From NCBI RefSeq assembly GCF_033568475.1, contig NC_133120.1:58205499-58269498 (forward strand): a stretch of 64,000 nt of DNA, in the 5' to 3' direction. The notes under the pieces are model-generated. The model had not been told where the DNA came from, did not search any database, and saw only the letters and a program-made list of their open reading frames with translations. The position numbers were made by a program, and so were the translations under genes. Of this stretch, positions 44,020-55,030 are shown piece by piece (position 1 is the stretch's first letter; the number at the start of each line of letters is the position of its first letter). Source of the DNA: Henckelia pumila (lineage: Eukaryota > Streptophyta > Magnoliopsida > Lamiales > Gesneriaceae).

Positions 44020-44700
44020 AATCCGCATGAATATGTGGTACTATTTTATTTCTTATTATGTAGTACTTATGTCTTTATTTGTGGTACACTCTAGCTAAAT
44101 TTTGGTATCAATAATAAGCAATGTGTGGTACTTTGAACACATGTATGAGTTAGTGATCTTTGTTCTTGTGTGGTATTAGTAGTACAAAACATCTTACAAA
44201 TTAGTACTTATGTCTTGCTATGTGGTACACAGTAGCTTAATTATGGTATCAATAATACCCAATGTAAGGCACCATGAACAGTTGTATGATTTAGTGGTTT
44301 TTGTTCTTGTAAGGTATTAGTGGTACAAAAGATCTTATTATGTAGTACTTATGTCTTTATTTGTGTTATATATTAGCTTGTATGATATCAACAGTAAGAA
44401 TGGTCTTATTATATAGTACTTATGTCTTTACTTGTGGTACACTTGTAACTTATTTATGGTATCAGTAATATCCAATGTGTAGTACCATTCATATGTATGA
44501 GTTAGTTATATTTGTTCGTGTGACATCAGTAGTACGAATTGTTTTAATATATAGTACGTAGGTCTTGATTTGTAGTATACAATATCTTAATTGGGGTATC
44601 AATAATACCTAATACGAGGTACTATAAACACATGTATGCATAGCGGTTCTCCTTATTGTATGATATTTGTTATATTAAATACTCTGTTTTGTTGTGATTA
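44020..44700. repeat. About 165-bp TGGTACT-rich tandem repeat
   Basis: Four to five diverged units with TAGTACTTATGTCTTTATTT, GTGGTACAC, TGGTATCAATAATA and TTTGTTCTTGTGTGGTATTA. This third array shares the GGTACT core with the satellite to its left but not its monomer. Confidence 0.6.
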
Positions 44701-45029
44701 TTCTTGTTTTTAGCTTAATTAGTACTAATTTTGCATTCACCCAGTACTCATATTATTATCAAAGCAATGCTATGTTCATAACAACATTTCAGTACTAATA
44801 TCATTATCAAAATAATGCTACTTTATGAATAATATTAGTACTACACGTGGCTGAACTAAACAAGACCAACACGGTCAAGATAACAAGAAATTGTATCAGT
44901 AGATCAATGCAAAATGCAAAACAAATAAACTACTACTAGTACTACATATTTTAGTCATTAATATTAATATAAATTGATAATCAAATACAAAACTAATTTT
45001 ATTCTTTAAATAATAGATGCACGCCCATG

Positions 45030-45665
45030 CTTCCAAAATGGGGCTCCTGCCCAGGGCCCAAAAATTTTGAAAAAAATTAGGGTCCCAAAATTATAAGAAT
45101 ATTATATATATATATATACACTTATATATCAAATAAAATAATTCTAAAAATAAGTCAATTATACCCAAAATGTATATTTTCACAATTTTTTTGTCGATCA
45201 AAATCTCACTCTATACCTATCAAAAAAAAAAAATTCACTCCGTGAACGGGTGAAGAGAAAAACCATTGGCCCTTGTCGTCTTGCGACAATTAGGTTTATA
45301 TTTCACAATCTTCCGAGAAACCCTTTCTTCTTATTGGCTCAGGTTTGCTAATTTTTTATTATTTTTATTTAGTGCGTTTTGTATTAATCATTTTTTCAAA
45401 TATATTTTTTTCTTTAATTAATTTCTTAGACATAAATTTGAGTGATTCTTTTTTCATAGTTCGATTAAATTTTTGTGTATTTTATGAATTTTAAAAATGA
45501 GTTGTCTGTGTTGTTTTTTTTAGGTATATATGTTATCATGGATGATGTAAAAGTTTTTTTTTTAGAAGAAGTGGTGGTCATGGAAGACAAATTATTGATC
45601 GAAAGATAAAATTGAGGCAAAATTTATACTTTCGCCCAGGGCCTCTAGAAAACAATGACCGGCTC
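45030..45665. mobile_element. hAT-like transposon remnant
   Basis: The left side has GGGGCTCCTGCCCAGGGCCC and the right side CGCCCAGGGCCTCTAGAAAA then CAATGACCGGCTCTG, wording typical of ends of plant hAT elements of the TTF-type/MYM transposase group. The interior lacks a readable transposase. The terminal repeats do not pair cleanly and no 8-bp TSD was found, so class and borders are tentative. Confidence 0.35.
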
Positions 45666-45885
45666 TGAATTTATGCTGACTAGTGGGATTGGGTCCTCGA
45701 TTCTTGAAGGTCTTTCCAATGGAGATGTGGGCATGACAGGTTTTGAAAAAAGACCCATTTCGCTGCTTTCTTTGATATCGAATTCATTTAGTTTACCCAA
45801 GAAATTCGCCATTTGCTTGAGCCCATCGTGTAATTCCAGTGGTGCTGTAATATTTGGAGATAAGCCGTATGCATTCCTATATATT
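45655..45885 (-). other. Unidentified exon-like open stretch
   Basis: The minus strand after an ATATATAG acceptor-like site (45890) reads NAYGLSPNITAPLELHDGLK, then QMANFLGKLNEFDIKESSEM and SPLERPSRIEDPIPLV without a stop for about 75 codons. It looks like a genuine exon but I do not recognise it. The opposite strand is also open (45655-45993), with less protein-like composition. Confidence 0.3.
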
Positions 45886-45993
45886 CACAGGATCTCAAGC
45901 AACACCTTCAAAATTAGAAGCTCAAAAAAATTATCTAGTAAATGTTATCATCACCTAAATATAATCACCACACTATTAAATAACCCACGTTAA

Positions 45994-47191
45994 AACATAT
46001 AACTACAACTAAAACAATTTGTAAAATGAAGATTGGAATCAACTTTAAATAGTGTTTTTCTTAAGAGTCCGATGACAAGCTCAAATGTGCACACAACATG
46101 GAAACTAATACACTCGACGTCATAATAAATAATCACAAACTCAAAATGTGCAGCATAATTATAAAGTTAAATATTGAAAAAATATAATAATAATACAAGT
46201 AAACTCTATATTTTTTTTCAGATTTCGTAGAGATCATCCCTACGGCTCACATAATCCCTTTCACATAAAGTTGATTAGTATAACCGAAAAAGAAAGGAAA
46301 ACACATTTTGCATAACTAATTGAACAAAATCAGAAGAATGAAAATAAATGACACGAAATTTTTTTAATTAAGGTATTTATTAAATCAAACAAAAGTGGAT
46401 CAAAGTTTTTGCAAAATTACCATGAAATATAGAAAAATCGAGAAAACTTTGATCAAATTGGAGAAAACTTTGAAAAAAATCACAAATTAAATGAGGTTCC
46501 ATAAATCAACAAGAAATACTGTACAAATTGGAAAAACCAAAAGTCAAGAATGTGTTCCTACTTTGCTTTCGTTCTCCACTGAAAAATCGACTGTTAAATT
46601 CGCTTCCTTCGTTCTCACTTATGTAAACTGATTAAAAAACTCCGTCGTGTGGTCCTTGGGTTTACATAGTCTCTGCCGACTTATTTTTCACTCCTTATAT
46701 TTCCAAAATTTAATAAAAGCCTCCACAAATTCACGACAAACGTGGAAATATAAGTAGAAGAAAACTAAATACGAAAATTGAAAAAAATTTCATAAATCAA
46801 CAAGAAACTATTCAAAAATCCCCAAAACAAAAAATAGCAGAAAAATGATTAGAAATCGATTAAAAAAACTAAAAATTAGAGATCCTCGCATCCTTCTTAG
46901 CGTCGATATTTGGTCTGTCGGTTGAGATCCTCAAAGCCAAAGGGTTTTTTCGGTCGTTGTCTAAGTCGGCCAGTGCTGGGGTAAGTTGCCGGTGGGATTT
47001 GACGTAATGGGTGATTTGAGGGTAGTTAAAATGAGATAAAATAAAAATTTAAGAGGAAAGAGGATAAAACATGGAGAAGGGAGTGGAAAGAAAGATTTTA
47101 GTGGTATTGGGTAGTTTAAAATTTAAAACTATGACATGGGTACTGAACCCAAAACTAAGTTCTTGATTGTGTATTTATACTCAATTTACCG
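45994..47191. other. Right arm of the MULE-like element
   Basis: AT-rich sequence. Several repeated phrases (GAAAACTTTGATCAAATTGG near 46430-46470; CATAAATCAACAAGAAA at 46501 and 46793) suggest old internal duplication. The last 150-200 bp form the right terminal inverted repeat. No gene is recognised. Confidence 0.4.
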
Positions 47192-47213
47192 AAAGATATA
47201 TATATATATATAG

Positions 47214-48536
47214 AGTTATTTGCATGAAACACCCCTGTGAAATATTGAAAATGCACACTTCTCCCCTGTGAAATTTTAATAGGCATCTTCAACCCTAACC
47301 TTTTAAAAAATTAGCACACTCGCCCCCATCAGATGAGTGATTGTTGCGCACGCGCCTCTCATGCGACTGGGCAAATATTTTGATATTTTTTTTGCACCAA
47401 ATACCCCTGTGAAATATTAAAAATGCTTTTTTGACCCGTGTTAAAATAATTTTTAAATCTATTCAACACATAATACATAATTTTTAATAAAATTCAATTA
47501 TAAATATTTAGCAAACATTTTTTGTTTTATTAATTTTTATTTTTTATTTTAAATTTATTATCATTAATTAATTATTTTCTAAAAAATATTATTACTTTAT
47601 AATGTTATCATTATTTTATTAAACTCACTTCATATTTCCAACTTTTCCATTAAACATGCATTCATAAACAAGTATTTAAATAATTTTAAGTACCAAAATA
47701 TTGAACCAAACCAATAAGTTCAAACATATTAATTTTTAATATAGGACTATATATTATTGAACCAAAATTAAAATTTTTCGCGAATATGCATTTCACAATT
47801 TGTAATAAATAATAAAAAAAATAACATGCTTATATAATTCTAATTTCAAAAAGTAACATTCATGAACTTATCATTTGGTTCAATATTTTGGTATTTTTAG
47901 ATATTTAAATCCTATTTATGAATCATGTTTAATGTAGAAGTTGAAAACACGAAGTGATTTGATAAAAATAATGATAACGAGATAAAGTAATATTTTTTTA
48001 AAAAATAAATTAATTATAAATTATAAATAAAAAATTAAAAATAAAAATAAATAAAATTAAAAATGTTTGAAAAATATTTTATAATTAGATCTTAATAAAT
48101 ATTGTGTATTATTATTTAATGCAAATTCTGCAATGCATTTTAAAAAATTTAGATTTCGGTTCAAAAATCTATAATCCTAAATTAAAAAGTGATATGCATG
48201 AAATTATCATTTTGATTTAATATTTTGGTACTTTTTAAATCATTAAAAAAATAAGACTTTTTGCAAAATAATTATATAATTATAATAAATTTAAAATTAA
48301 AAATAATATTAATAAACAAAAAGTGTTTGCTAAATATTATATAATTAGATTTTAATAAAAATTGTGTATTATGAGTTGAATAGATTTAAAAATTATTTTC
48401 ACAGGGGTCAAATATGCATTTTTAATATTTCACAGGGGTATTTGGTGCAAAAAAATTTCAAAATCTTTGCCCTGTCGCATGAGGGACGCGTGCGCAACAA
48501 TCACTCATCTGATGGGGCAAGTGTGCTAATTTTTTT
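47214..48536. mobile_element. DNA element with long (about 240-bp) inverted repeats
   Basis: 47305-47545 is an inverted copy of 48295-48536: both contain TTAGCACACT(C/T)GCCCC, ATCAGATGAGTGATTGTTGC, GCACCAAATACCCCTGTGAA and ATATTTAGCAAACA. Between them is 750 bp of AT-rich filler. The left arm extends 90 bp further (two more CCCCTGTGAAAT copies) without a partner, so the right end appears truncated, where another (TA)n-associated segment begins. The left end abuts a TA repeat. Class is unknown; MULE or foldback type is possible. Confidence 0.6.
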
Positions 48537-48613
48537 TTTTTGCATCACTAAAACCCACTATCGGGTTTTAGTGGTCGCGAATCAAGTGAAAAAACATGGT
48601 TGGGCAGCTGAAA

Positions 48614-48645
<32 letters not shown>
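48537..48645. other. (TA)n-associated segment, relative of 15927-16200
   Basis: Contains CACTATCGGGTTTTAGTGGT and GGTTGGGCAGCTGAAAATTT, both close to text at 15920-15935 and 16165-16185, and ends in (TA)n followed by (GA)n. No coding sequence. Confidence 0.45.
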
Positions 48646-48658
<13 letters not shown>

Positions 48659-48994
48659 TCAGAGATGGATATTGAATATGGAAGAGTGTGAGACAGAGAG
48701 GAGAGAGGAGATGTGAGAAAGAGAGAGGGTTAAATTTTAGAAATCCATCCAAATCTTTGGGCTAGACCAAAGACATTTTTTTACAAATTATAGTTGTGTC
48801 TTAAACATTAATGTTTGTAAGTCAATGAATTTCATAGAGTTATTAAAAGTCCATTGACATTTTGAATAACACTAAACCTGTGTAGAGTTTTTAAAAGTCA
48901 AGGTTGAATATCACTTGACTTTTAAATCTCTAAAAAAAGTCTATTTTGAATACCACTAGATTTCTATTGAGTATTTAGAAGTCATGATTGAATA
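48646..48994. other. Purine-rich and AT-rich spacer
   Basis: A GA-rich low-complexity start (48643-48730) followed by sequence with repeated AAGTC(A/C)A(T/A)(G/T)... phrases of unknown origin. No gene. Confidence 0.35.
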
Positions 48995-49378
48995 TGTAGC
49001 GTCTAAAATTCCATAATTTAAATTACATGTCAAAATTCCAATAAAATTTTATGATTTTAATTTCCAAGTTAAAGTGTTTAAATTCTTTTAAATGTTTGTA
49101 TGATAGTTAATGCTAAAATTAGTTATTGATAGTATTTTTGACTTTTAGTCTTTTCAGGGCCGGCGGGAGGAAGCAAAGTTGTGAGAAATTGTTTATTTTT
49201 AAGATTTATGTATTAAAATGGAGGAAATTTAATAAATAGTTATTTAAGGATTTTCGAGCAAAGCTATTTATTTTAAATCCTAAATTTTTTAAGTTTTGAG
49301 AGTTTCTAGAAAATGAACGTTTTAAAAGGTATTTAGCCCCATGGTTTTTTTTAAAAAAATTTCCATTCTAGTTCTAAT

Positions 49379-49600
49379 TAGGGGTGGGTTTTCGGTAAAC
49401 CGTATCAAAAATATTGGTATGAAAAAAATTCACACCGATACCGATATCGAAATTCCAAAATTTTAGTATGGAAAAAATTTATACTAATACCGTATAGATA
49501 CCAAAAAGAATTCGATATACCAAAAAAATGTCTATATATTAAAAAAATTTCGGTACGGTATCCCGAAAAGTCGATATTTTGATTCGATATCCCAGCCCTA
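49379..49600. mobile_element. hAT MITE with perfect 8-bp TSD
   Basis: Begins TAGGGGTGGGTTTTCGGTAA and ends CCCAGCCCTA; both flanks are GTTCTAAT (49371-49378 and 49601-49608), the 8-bp target duplication of hAT elements. Interior is rich in ATACCGATA/CGGTATC-type dyads. 222 bp, no coding capacity. Confidence 0.85.
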
Positions 49601-49722
49601 GTTCTAATACTTTTAATGATTTGGAATTTTTTTTTTAATGGCTAGTGCATGTGTAGTGTATAAGTTGCTATTGTAGTGTTAATTCTTCTTTTATTATGTC
49701 AAGTAGCAATTTATATACTTAT

Positions 49723-50604
49723 TGTTTGACCCATAAATTAATTTGTGTCATTAATTTATCATTTAATCAATTAATAATTTTAATGATAGGTCTCGATGAA
49801 TTAAAGCCCAATAAAGTTACAGGAAATACAAAGAATTGGTCAACAACTTTCAACACCCACAATTCAAGTAGTGGGATGGTGCAGTTGAGCACTCGGGAAA
49901 CCAGATCGACTCTCGAGGAACCAGCAGAGAAAGAGGAGAAGATCAAGTCAAAACATTTATAAGTAGTGGGATGGTGAAGTTGGGCACTCGGGAAACCTTC
50001 AACACTCGAGGAACAAAGCTGAGAAAGAGAGAGGGGAATACCAAGTCAAGGCAGTTAAGAGTTAGTAGAGCTGTTAGTGGGGATGTTAATGCTGCAAATA
50101 GTGGGCTAATGGAGATGAGCAGTTAAGGAACTGACTCGGGAATCAGCATATAAGAGGGACATTCATGCAGAACACAATAGACAGCCAACAATCCAACAAT
50201 TCCAAGCTCCAAAAGCTCGAATTCTTCAGCATATTTCTGCACATTTTCAAAATTTCATCATTTTTCTTGTATTTTTCTAGATTTTCAGTACATATTTTCA
50301 GTCATATTTTGTAATTCCTTGAGATTTCCAGCAACATCTTTTATTTTGTTTTATAGCAAACACTTGTTATTTTAAATTTTTAGTAGCAGTGTTGAAGTTT
50401 CAATTTCTATTAATAATTTTTCTTCAATATTTCTAGTGCTCTTTGACATTTAACCGGTGGAACTGAGACCGATGGTGAAACCGGGGCTCATTTTCGCTTG
50501 ATTTTTAGAAGTTAGATTTTTATTTATATTTATATTTTCATTTGGCACTCACGTGTCTGGCACGCCTGCAACACACAAAATTTGCCAATTTTTATGTGCA
50601 AACA
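49723..50604 (+). repeat. 5' LTR of the small LTR element
   Basis: 882 bp. It carries about 245 bp missing from the other LTR, including a second copy of GTAGTGGGATGGTG(A/C)AGTTG. A TATA-like CATATAAGAG lies at 50148-50157. Confidence 0.8.
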
Positions 50605-50607
50605 TAA

Positions 50608-50630
50608 TTTTGGCACGCCCGGTGGGACCC
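50608..50630 (+). other. Primer binding region of the small LTR element
   Basis: TTTTGGCACGCCCGGTGGGA begins 4-5 bp after the 5' LTR. I know this phrase from the same place in Tat-lineage plant retrotransposons; the exact tRNA was not determined. Confidence 0.55.
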
Positions 50631-50685
50631 GTCGAATGTTAAAGAGCATATTTTTCCAGAAAGTTTGTGACAAAATTGGAAGGAA

Positions 50686-51261
50686 ATGCAGTCAAGGGAC
50701 AATTGGATATATGAATTAGATACATATTCTAATGTTTTCAATTCTGATTATTATTTTCCAGGTTCTTGGGAACATGGAGAGTATGGTGCTCATAATTTTT
50801 CAGGTTCATATGGTTATGCTCCAGAAAATGAAATATGGGTTCCTCGGTCTTCTTGTATTGAGGAAATCGAGGAACATGGTGGACCAAAAATAATGGCAGT
50901 TTCTTATGCACATTTTGACTCTGTTGCCACAAAGAACATGGAGGAGATAAGTTTGATGATGGAGAATGCCATGAAACAAATGAAGGAGGCCAGCAAAGAA
51001 TTGTTGACCACAGTGAGAAACATGATGGAAGATATGAACAAACTCTGGGTAAGTGTAATCACTGTGGCAAACACACATGAAAACTACTGTGAACATGTCT
51101 TCCATGAGAAAGGAGATTTGGATGGTATCTCGAAATCCATTGAAGCCCGAGGATCCATTTTGAACTTTCAAGCTGGTGATAACCGCCGCTCGGTGAATCC
51201 CAATTCCAGAAACAATGTTAATAGATACACTTCACCACCCAAGAGAAAAGAGGAAGTGTGA
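50686..51261 (+). CDS. 191-residue protein of the small LTR element, unknown function
   Basis: ATG at 50686 follows the primer region by about 60 bp; stop TGA at 51259-51261. The N-terminal 65 residues are rich in aromatic residues, glycine and asparagine (YYFPGSWEHGEYGAHNFSGS). Residues 83-122 (MEEISLMMENAMKQMKEASK and after) are predicted by eye to form an amphipathic helix or coiled coil. The C-terminus is basic and polar (NRRSVNPNSRNNVNR). There is no CCHC knuckle, protease or transmembrane segment. Position suggests a gag-like or packaging role for a non-autonomous element, but nothing in the sequence proves it. Confidence 0.6.
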   Translation: MQSRDNWIYELDTYSNVFNSDYYFPGSWEHGEYGAHNFSGSYGYAPENEIWVPRSSCIEEIEEHGGPKIMAVSYAHFDSVATKNMEEISLMMENAMKQMKEASKELLTTVRNMMEDMNKLWVSVITVANTHENYCEHVFHEKGDLDGISKSIEARGSILNFQAGDNRRSVNPNSRNNVNRYTSPPKRKEEV

Positions 51262-51820
51262 AAAAGAACTCCTTAAAATCTGAAGTACAACAGTAAGATT
51301 CCAGATTTTCAACATTTTTTTGTCATTGACCAAAAGTGTTCTGCAGGGTTACAACGAACCATTAATCGAGAACACAATTCTATGAATGCTCAGGGGGGCA
51401 CCATATCTCCCTCAAACTTTGTTTATCACACATTTTTTGTATAGGTACAAAAGTAAGTACAAAGTGTATCAAAGAACCACTCGAGGGCCGAGGAACACGT
51501 TACGTCCTGGAGGAACCAAAATCCTAAGGTCGAGGAACTACTCGCATACTGGAGTAACCATGGCCCACGGGACAAGGAACATTTTATATCATTGTGGAAA
51601 TGTGGCATCAAAGAACTGCTCATATGTACGAGTAGGAACCATGGCCCGAGGGCCACAAAGCGATACTTACCAGCAAAGGAACAACATATCAAAATCAAGG
51701 AACAAGTTTTCTCCAGCATATTGGTCAGTTGGGCAAAAATCTTGCGGGAAACTCAGCTCAATGTGTGGTATTATATCCAGGCATATTGCCTCGTTGGGCC
51801 AAAAGCCTACGGGGGGCATT

Positions 51821-52452
51821 TGTTTGACCCATAAATTAATTTGTTTTATTAATTTATCATTTAATCAATTAAAAATTTTAATGATAGGTCTCGATGAATT
51901 AAAGCCCAATAAAGTTACGGGAACTGCAAAGAATTGGTCAACAACTTCCAATACCCATAATGCAAGTAGTGGGATGGTGCAGTTGAGAAACTAACTCGGA
52001 AACCAGCATATAAAAGGGGCATTCATGCCAAATACAACAGACAATCAACAATCCAACAATTCCAAGCTCAAAAATCTCGAATTCTTTAGCATATTTCTGC
52101 ACATTTTCAAAATTTCATCATTGTTCTTGTATTTTTCTAGATTTCCAGTACATATTTTCAGTCATATTCCGTAGTTCCTCGAGATTTCCAGCAACATCTT
52201 TTATTTTGTTTTATGGCAAACACTTGTCATTTTCAAATTTTTAGTAGCAGTGTTGAAGTTTCAATTGCTATTAATGATTTTTCTTCAATATTTCTAGTGC
52301 TCTTTGACATTTAATCGGTGGAACTGAGACCAACGGTGAAACCGGGGCTCATTTTTGCTTGATTTTAGAAGTTAAATTTTTATTTTTATTTGGATCTCAT
52401 GTGTCTGGCACGCCTGCAACACACAAAATTTGCCAATTTTTATGTGCAAACA
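51821..52452 (+). repeat. 3' LTR of the small LTR element
   Basis: 632 bp; matches the 5' LTR except for the missing segment between ...GGTGCAGTTGAG and AACT(A/G)ACTCGG. TATAAAAGG is at 52009-52017. Confidence 0.8.
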
Positions 52453-53321
52453 CTTACATATACAAACATCTATACCCTACAAATTTACACCCCACATTTT
52501 TATTAATTAGGCTCCCATATTTTTCGCCCTCCCAAAAGAAAAGAAAAACCCTCCCCCTCTCTCACGTCTAGGGTCCGCGCCCCATTCCCCATTTTCCTTA
52601 GGTTTCTGCTCCACCCCATCTCCTCCACAGCGTCGCCGCCTCTCCTCCCTCCATTGGCCGGAAAAGCGTAGCAAAGAGGAGACCATCCTGCACCTTGCAC
52701 TTCTCGAAATTTCAGCTCTTTTTTTTTGTTGTTTAAAGTTCGACCAAAGACAAGTATAAGGTTTCCTTTTCTCACCAAGCAAATATATTATGTTATATGC
52801 CTTGCCCCCTTTGTGTATTTTGAATTTTTGAAATTAATGAGCTAGGGTTTCGGATTTTTGAAGCAAAAATAGTAGCTAGCCTTGAATATTTCGAACCTAC
52901 ATGTATTTTTTTGATGTTGAAATGAGTTATGTTATGTGTTTTGGTTGAGTCTTTAAATGCTTGCGTTGTTTTCAAAAATTTCTGATTTTGTATGTAGTGT
53001 CTTGAGCTCATTTTTTGTGCTTGTTTGGATGGTGATTAAGGGGCTGCCATTGTTGAGATTGTAGCTCACATGGTAGCATTTTAGAGTATGTCGAAGTGGC
53101 TTGGTGGTTTGGGAAGGGGCTGCACGGTTTGGGTGTAAGGGCTGTGAGTTATGGGGGTTTCGGCCAAGGGCTTGGGATTGAGCTAGGGTTTGGTTGGGAG
53201 AGCTTGGTCCAGTGGTTCGATGAGGTCTAAGAGGTGGTGATGGTGTTAGTATGTAGGATGGAAGTTGGTGTGATGATTGGTGAAAGAAGGTTTAGGGTGT
53301 GTGCTCGTGCAAGAAGTAAGA

Positions 53322-54978
53322 GTAATTGCCTATGCATCGAGGCAACTGAAACCCTATAAGCAAAACTACCCAACTCACGACCTCGAGTTAATTGTCGTGG
53401 TTTCGCATTAAAGATTTTGGAGATATTACTTATATGGTGCCAAGTGTTATATTTTTTCCGAACATCAAAACCTCAAGTATATGTTCACACAGAAAGAGAT
53501 GAATGTGAGACAGAGGTGATGGATCAAAATTCTGAAGGACTAAGACCTAAGAATAAGTTACCATCTATGCGAAGCCAACAAAGTGGATGATGCTTTGAGT
53601 CGGAAGAACATGGGTAAGATGATCCTAGCTTCACTATCAGCTCAACCGTGTCTTCGAGAAATGGTCAAATTGAGTTAAGACCAAGATCCATCATTGACTA
53701 AGTTTAAAGATCAAGTCAATGATGTCAAGTTACTAGAATTTCAAGTGGATGAAAAAGGAGTCCTTTGGATGAAAGGACGATTGTGTGCCAGACATCGATG
53801 ATCTTCGGAAAGAAGTGATGTCCGAAGCACGTAAGTCGAAGTTATCAGTGCATCCTGGAAGTACAAAGATGAATAGGGATGTAAAGGAGAATTTTTGTGG
53901 AACGGAATGAAGAAGGACGTCATAGTTTGTCACCAAGTGTCATATATGTCAGAAAGTTAAAGCCGAACACCAAATACCTGGAGGGTTACTCCAACCGTTG
54001 AAAATTTCAGAATAGAAATGGGAGCATATTTCCATGGATTTTGTGATAGGACTGCCAAAATCAAGGCAAAGACATGACGGGATATGGGTAATCGTAGATA
54101 AACTCACAAAATCTGTGCACTTCCTACCCGTATGCATGAATTATAACTTGGACAAGTTAGTTATGCTATATATAGACAATATTGTACGGATACATGAAGT
54201 TCCTGTGAGTATCCTATCTGACAGAGATCCGAGATTTGTATCATGTTATTGGAAGACCTTTCAACAAGCTATGGGAACCAAGGTCACCCTCAGTACTGCT
54301 TATCATCCTCAAACTGGTGGTCAAACTGAGAGGACAATTCAAAAACTTAAAGATATGTTGCGGGCGTGTGCCCTGAACTTTAGCGACAATTGGAGCGAGC
54401 ATTTGCCTTTGATTGAGTTTGCTTACAGAAATAGCTATCATAGTAGTATCGGAATGACTCAGTATGAAGCATTATATGGACGAAAATGTTGATAGCCCCT
54501 ATATTGGGATGAGTTAGGAGAAAAATATATCATTGGACCCGAACTTATCCAAGAGACAGTGGGAAAAGTCACGATCATTAAGGAAAATCTTAAAGCTACC
54601 CAAGATCGGCAGAAAAGCTGGGCTGACTTGAAAAGAAGGCCATTGAATTCAATGTTGGCAAAAAAATGTATGTCATATCATCTAGCTTTGCCACCTGCTA
54701 TTTGAAGGATCCACAATGTATTCCACATGTCACAACTAAGAAGATATATTCCCGACTCAAGTTATATTCTGGAAACGGGACCACTCTTGATCGAATGGAA
54801 ATTGAATGAAGAGCTTAAGTACGAGGAAATACCTATCCGAATAGTGGATATCATGGACCAAGTACTTAGGCGAAGGACAATTTCATATGTCAAAGTGCAA
54901 TGGTCAAATCACACTGCAAGAGAGGCCACGTGGGAATTGGAGGAGAAAATGTGTGAGCGATATCCATACATTTTTTAA
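53322..54978 (+). pseudogene. Del/Tekay RNase H, integrase and chromodomain, degenerate
   Basis: Begins with [10 protein letters not shown] of RNase H (53328), then [10 protein letters not shown], then after shifts YHLCEANKVDDALSRK (about 53555-53605). Integrase follows: CHICQKVKAEHQIPGGLLQP (zinc region), MDFVIGLPKSRQRHDGIWVI, SILSDRDPRFVSCYWKTFQ, LSTAYHPQTGGQTERTIQKL. The S-D-R catalytic Asp is kept, but a TGA after YGRKC (54490) and other shifts break the frame. The last open piece (54727-54978) contains VQWSNHTAREATWELE, the chromodomain-like tail. N-terminal pol and gag are missing. Confidence 0.85.
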
Positions 54979-55030
54979 GATCAAGATACCCCAAGTTTCG
55001 ATGACGAAACTTCCAATAAGGAGGGGAGGA

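Larger units (their letters stand above)
49723..52452 (+). mobile_element. Small non-autonomous LTR retrotransposon with one ORF
   Basis: Two direct repeats start TGTTTGACCC and end GTGCAAACA: 49723-50604 (882 bp) and 51821-52452 (632 bp). CTTAT precedes the first and CTTAC follows the second, a 4/5 target duplication. TTTTGGCACGCCCGGTGGGA right after the first repeat is a primer-site region like those of Tat-lineage elements, and CGGGGGGCATT precedes the second. The 1.2-kb interior has one 191-codon ORF and no protease, RT or integrase. Total 2.73 kb. Confidence 0.8.
48995..53321 (+). repeat. Del-type LTR, split by two younger insertions
   Basis: TGTAGCGTCTAAAATTCC at 48995 with CAGGGCCGGCGGGA (49156) matches the beginning of Tekay/Del LTRs as I know them, and 52453-53310 has the later LTR composition (C-rich leader near 52540-52650, then GGGGCTGCACGGTTTGGG at about 53114). 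The two halves are separated by a hAT MITE and by a small LTR element, each with its own target duplication. The LTR end is not seen; RNase H sequence begins at 53322, so the 3' part is deleted. Confidence 0.5.

Noticed and set aside
50806-51171. Antisense ORF (121 codons) in the small LTR element
   Set aside because: It is the complement of the better supported 191-codon sense ORF and reads as His/Phe-rich shadow sequence.
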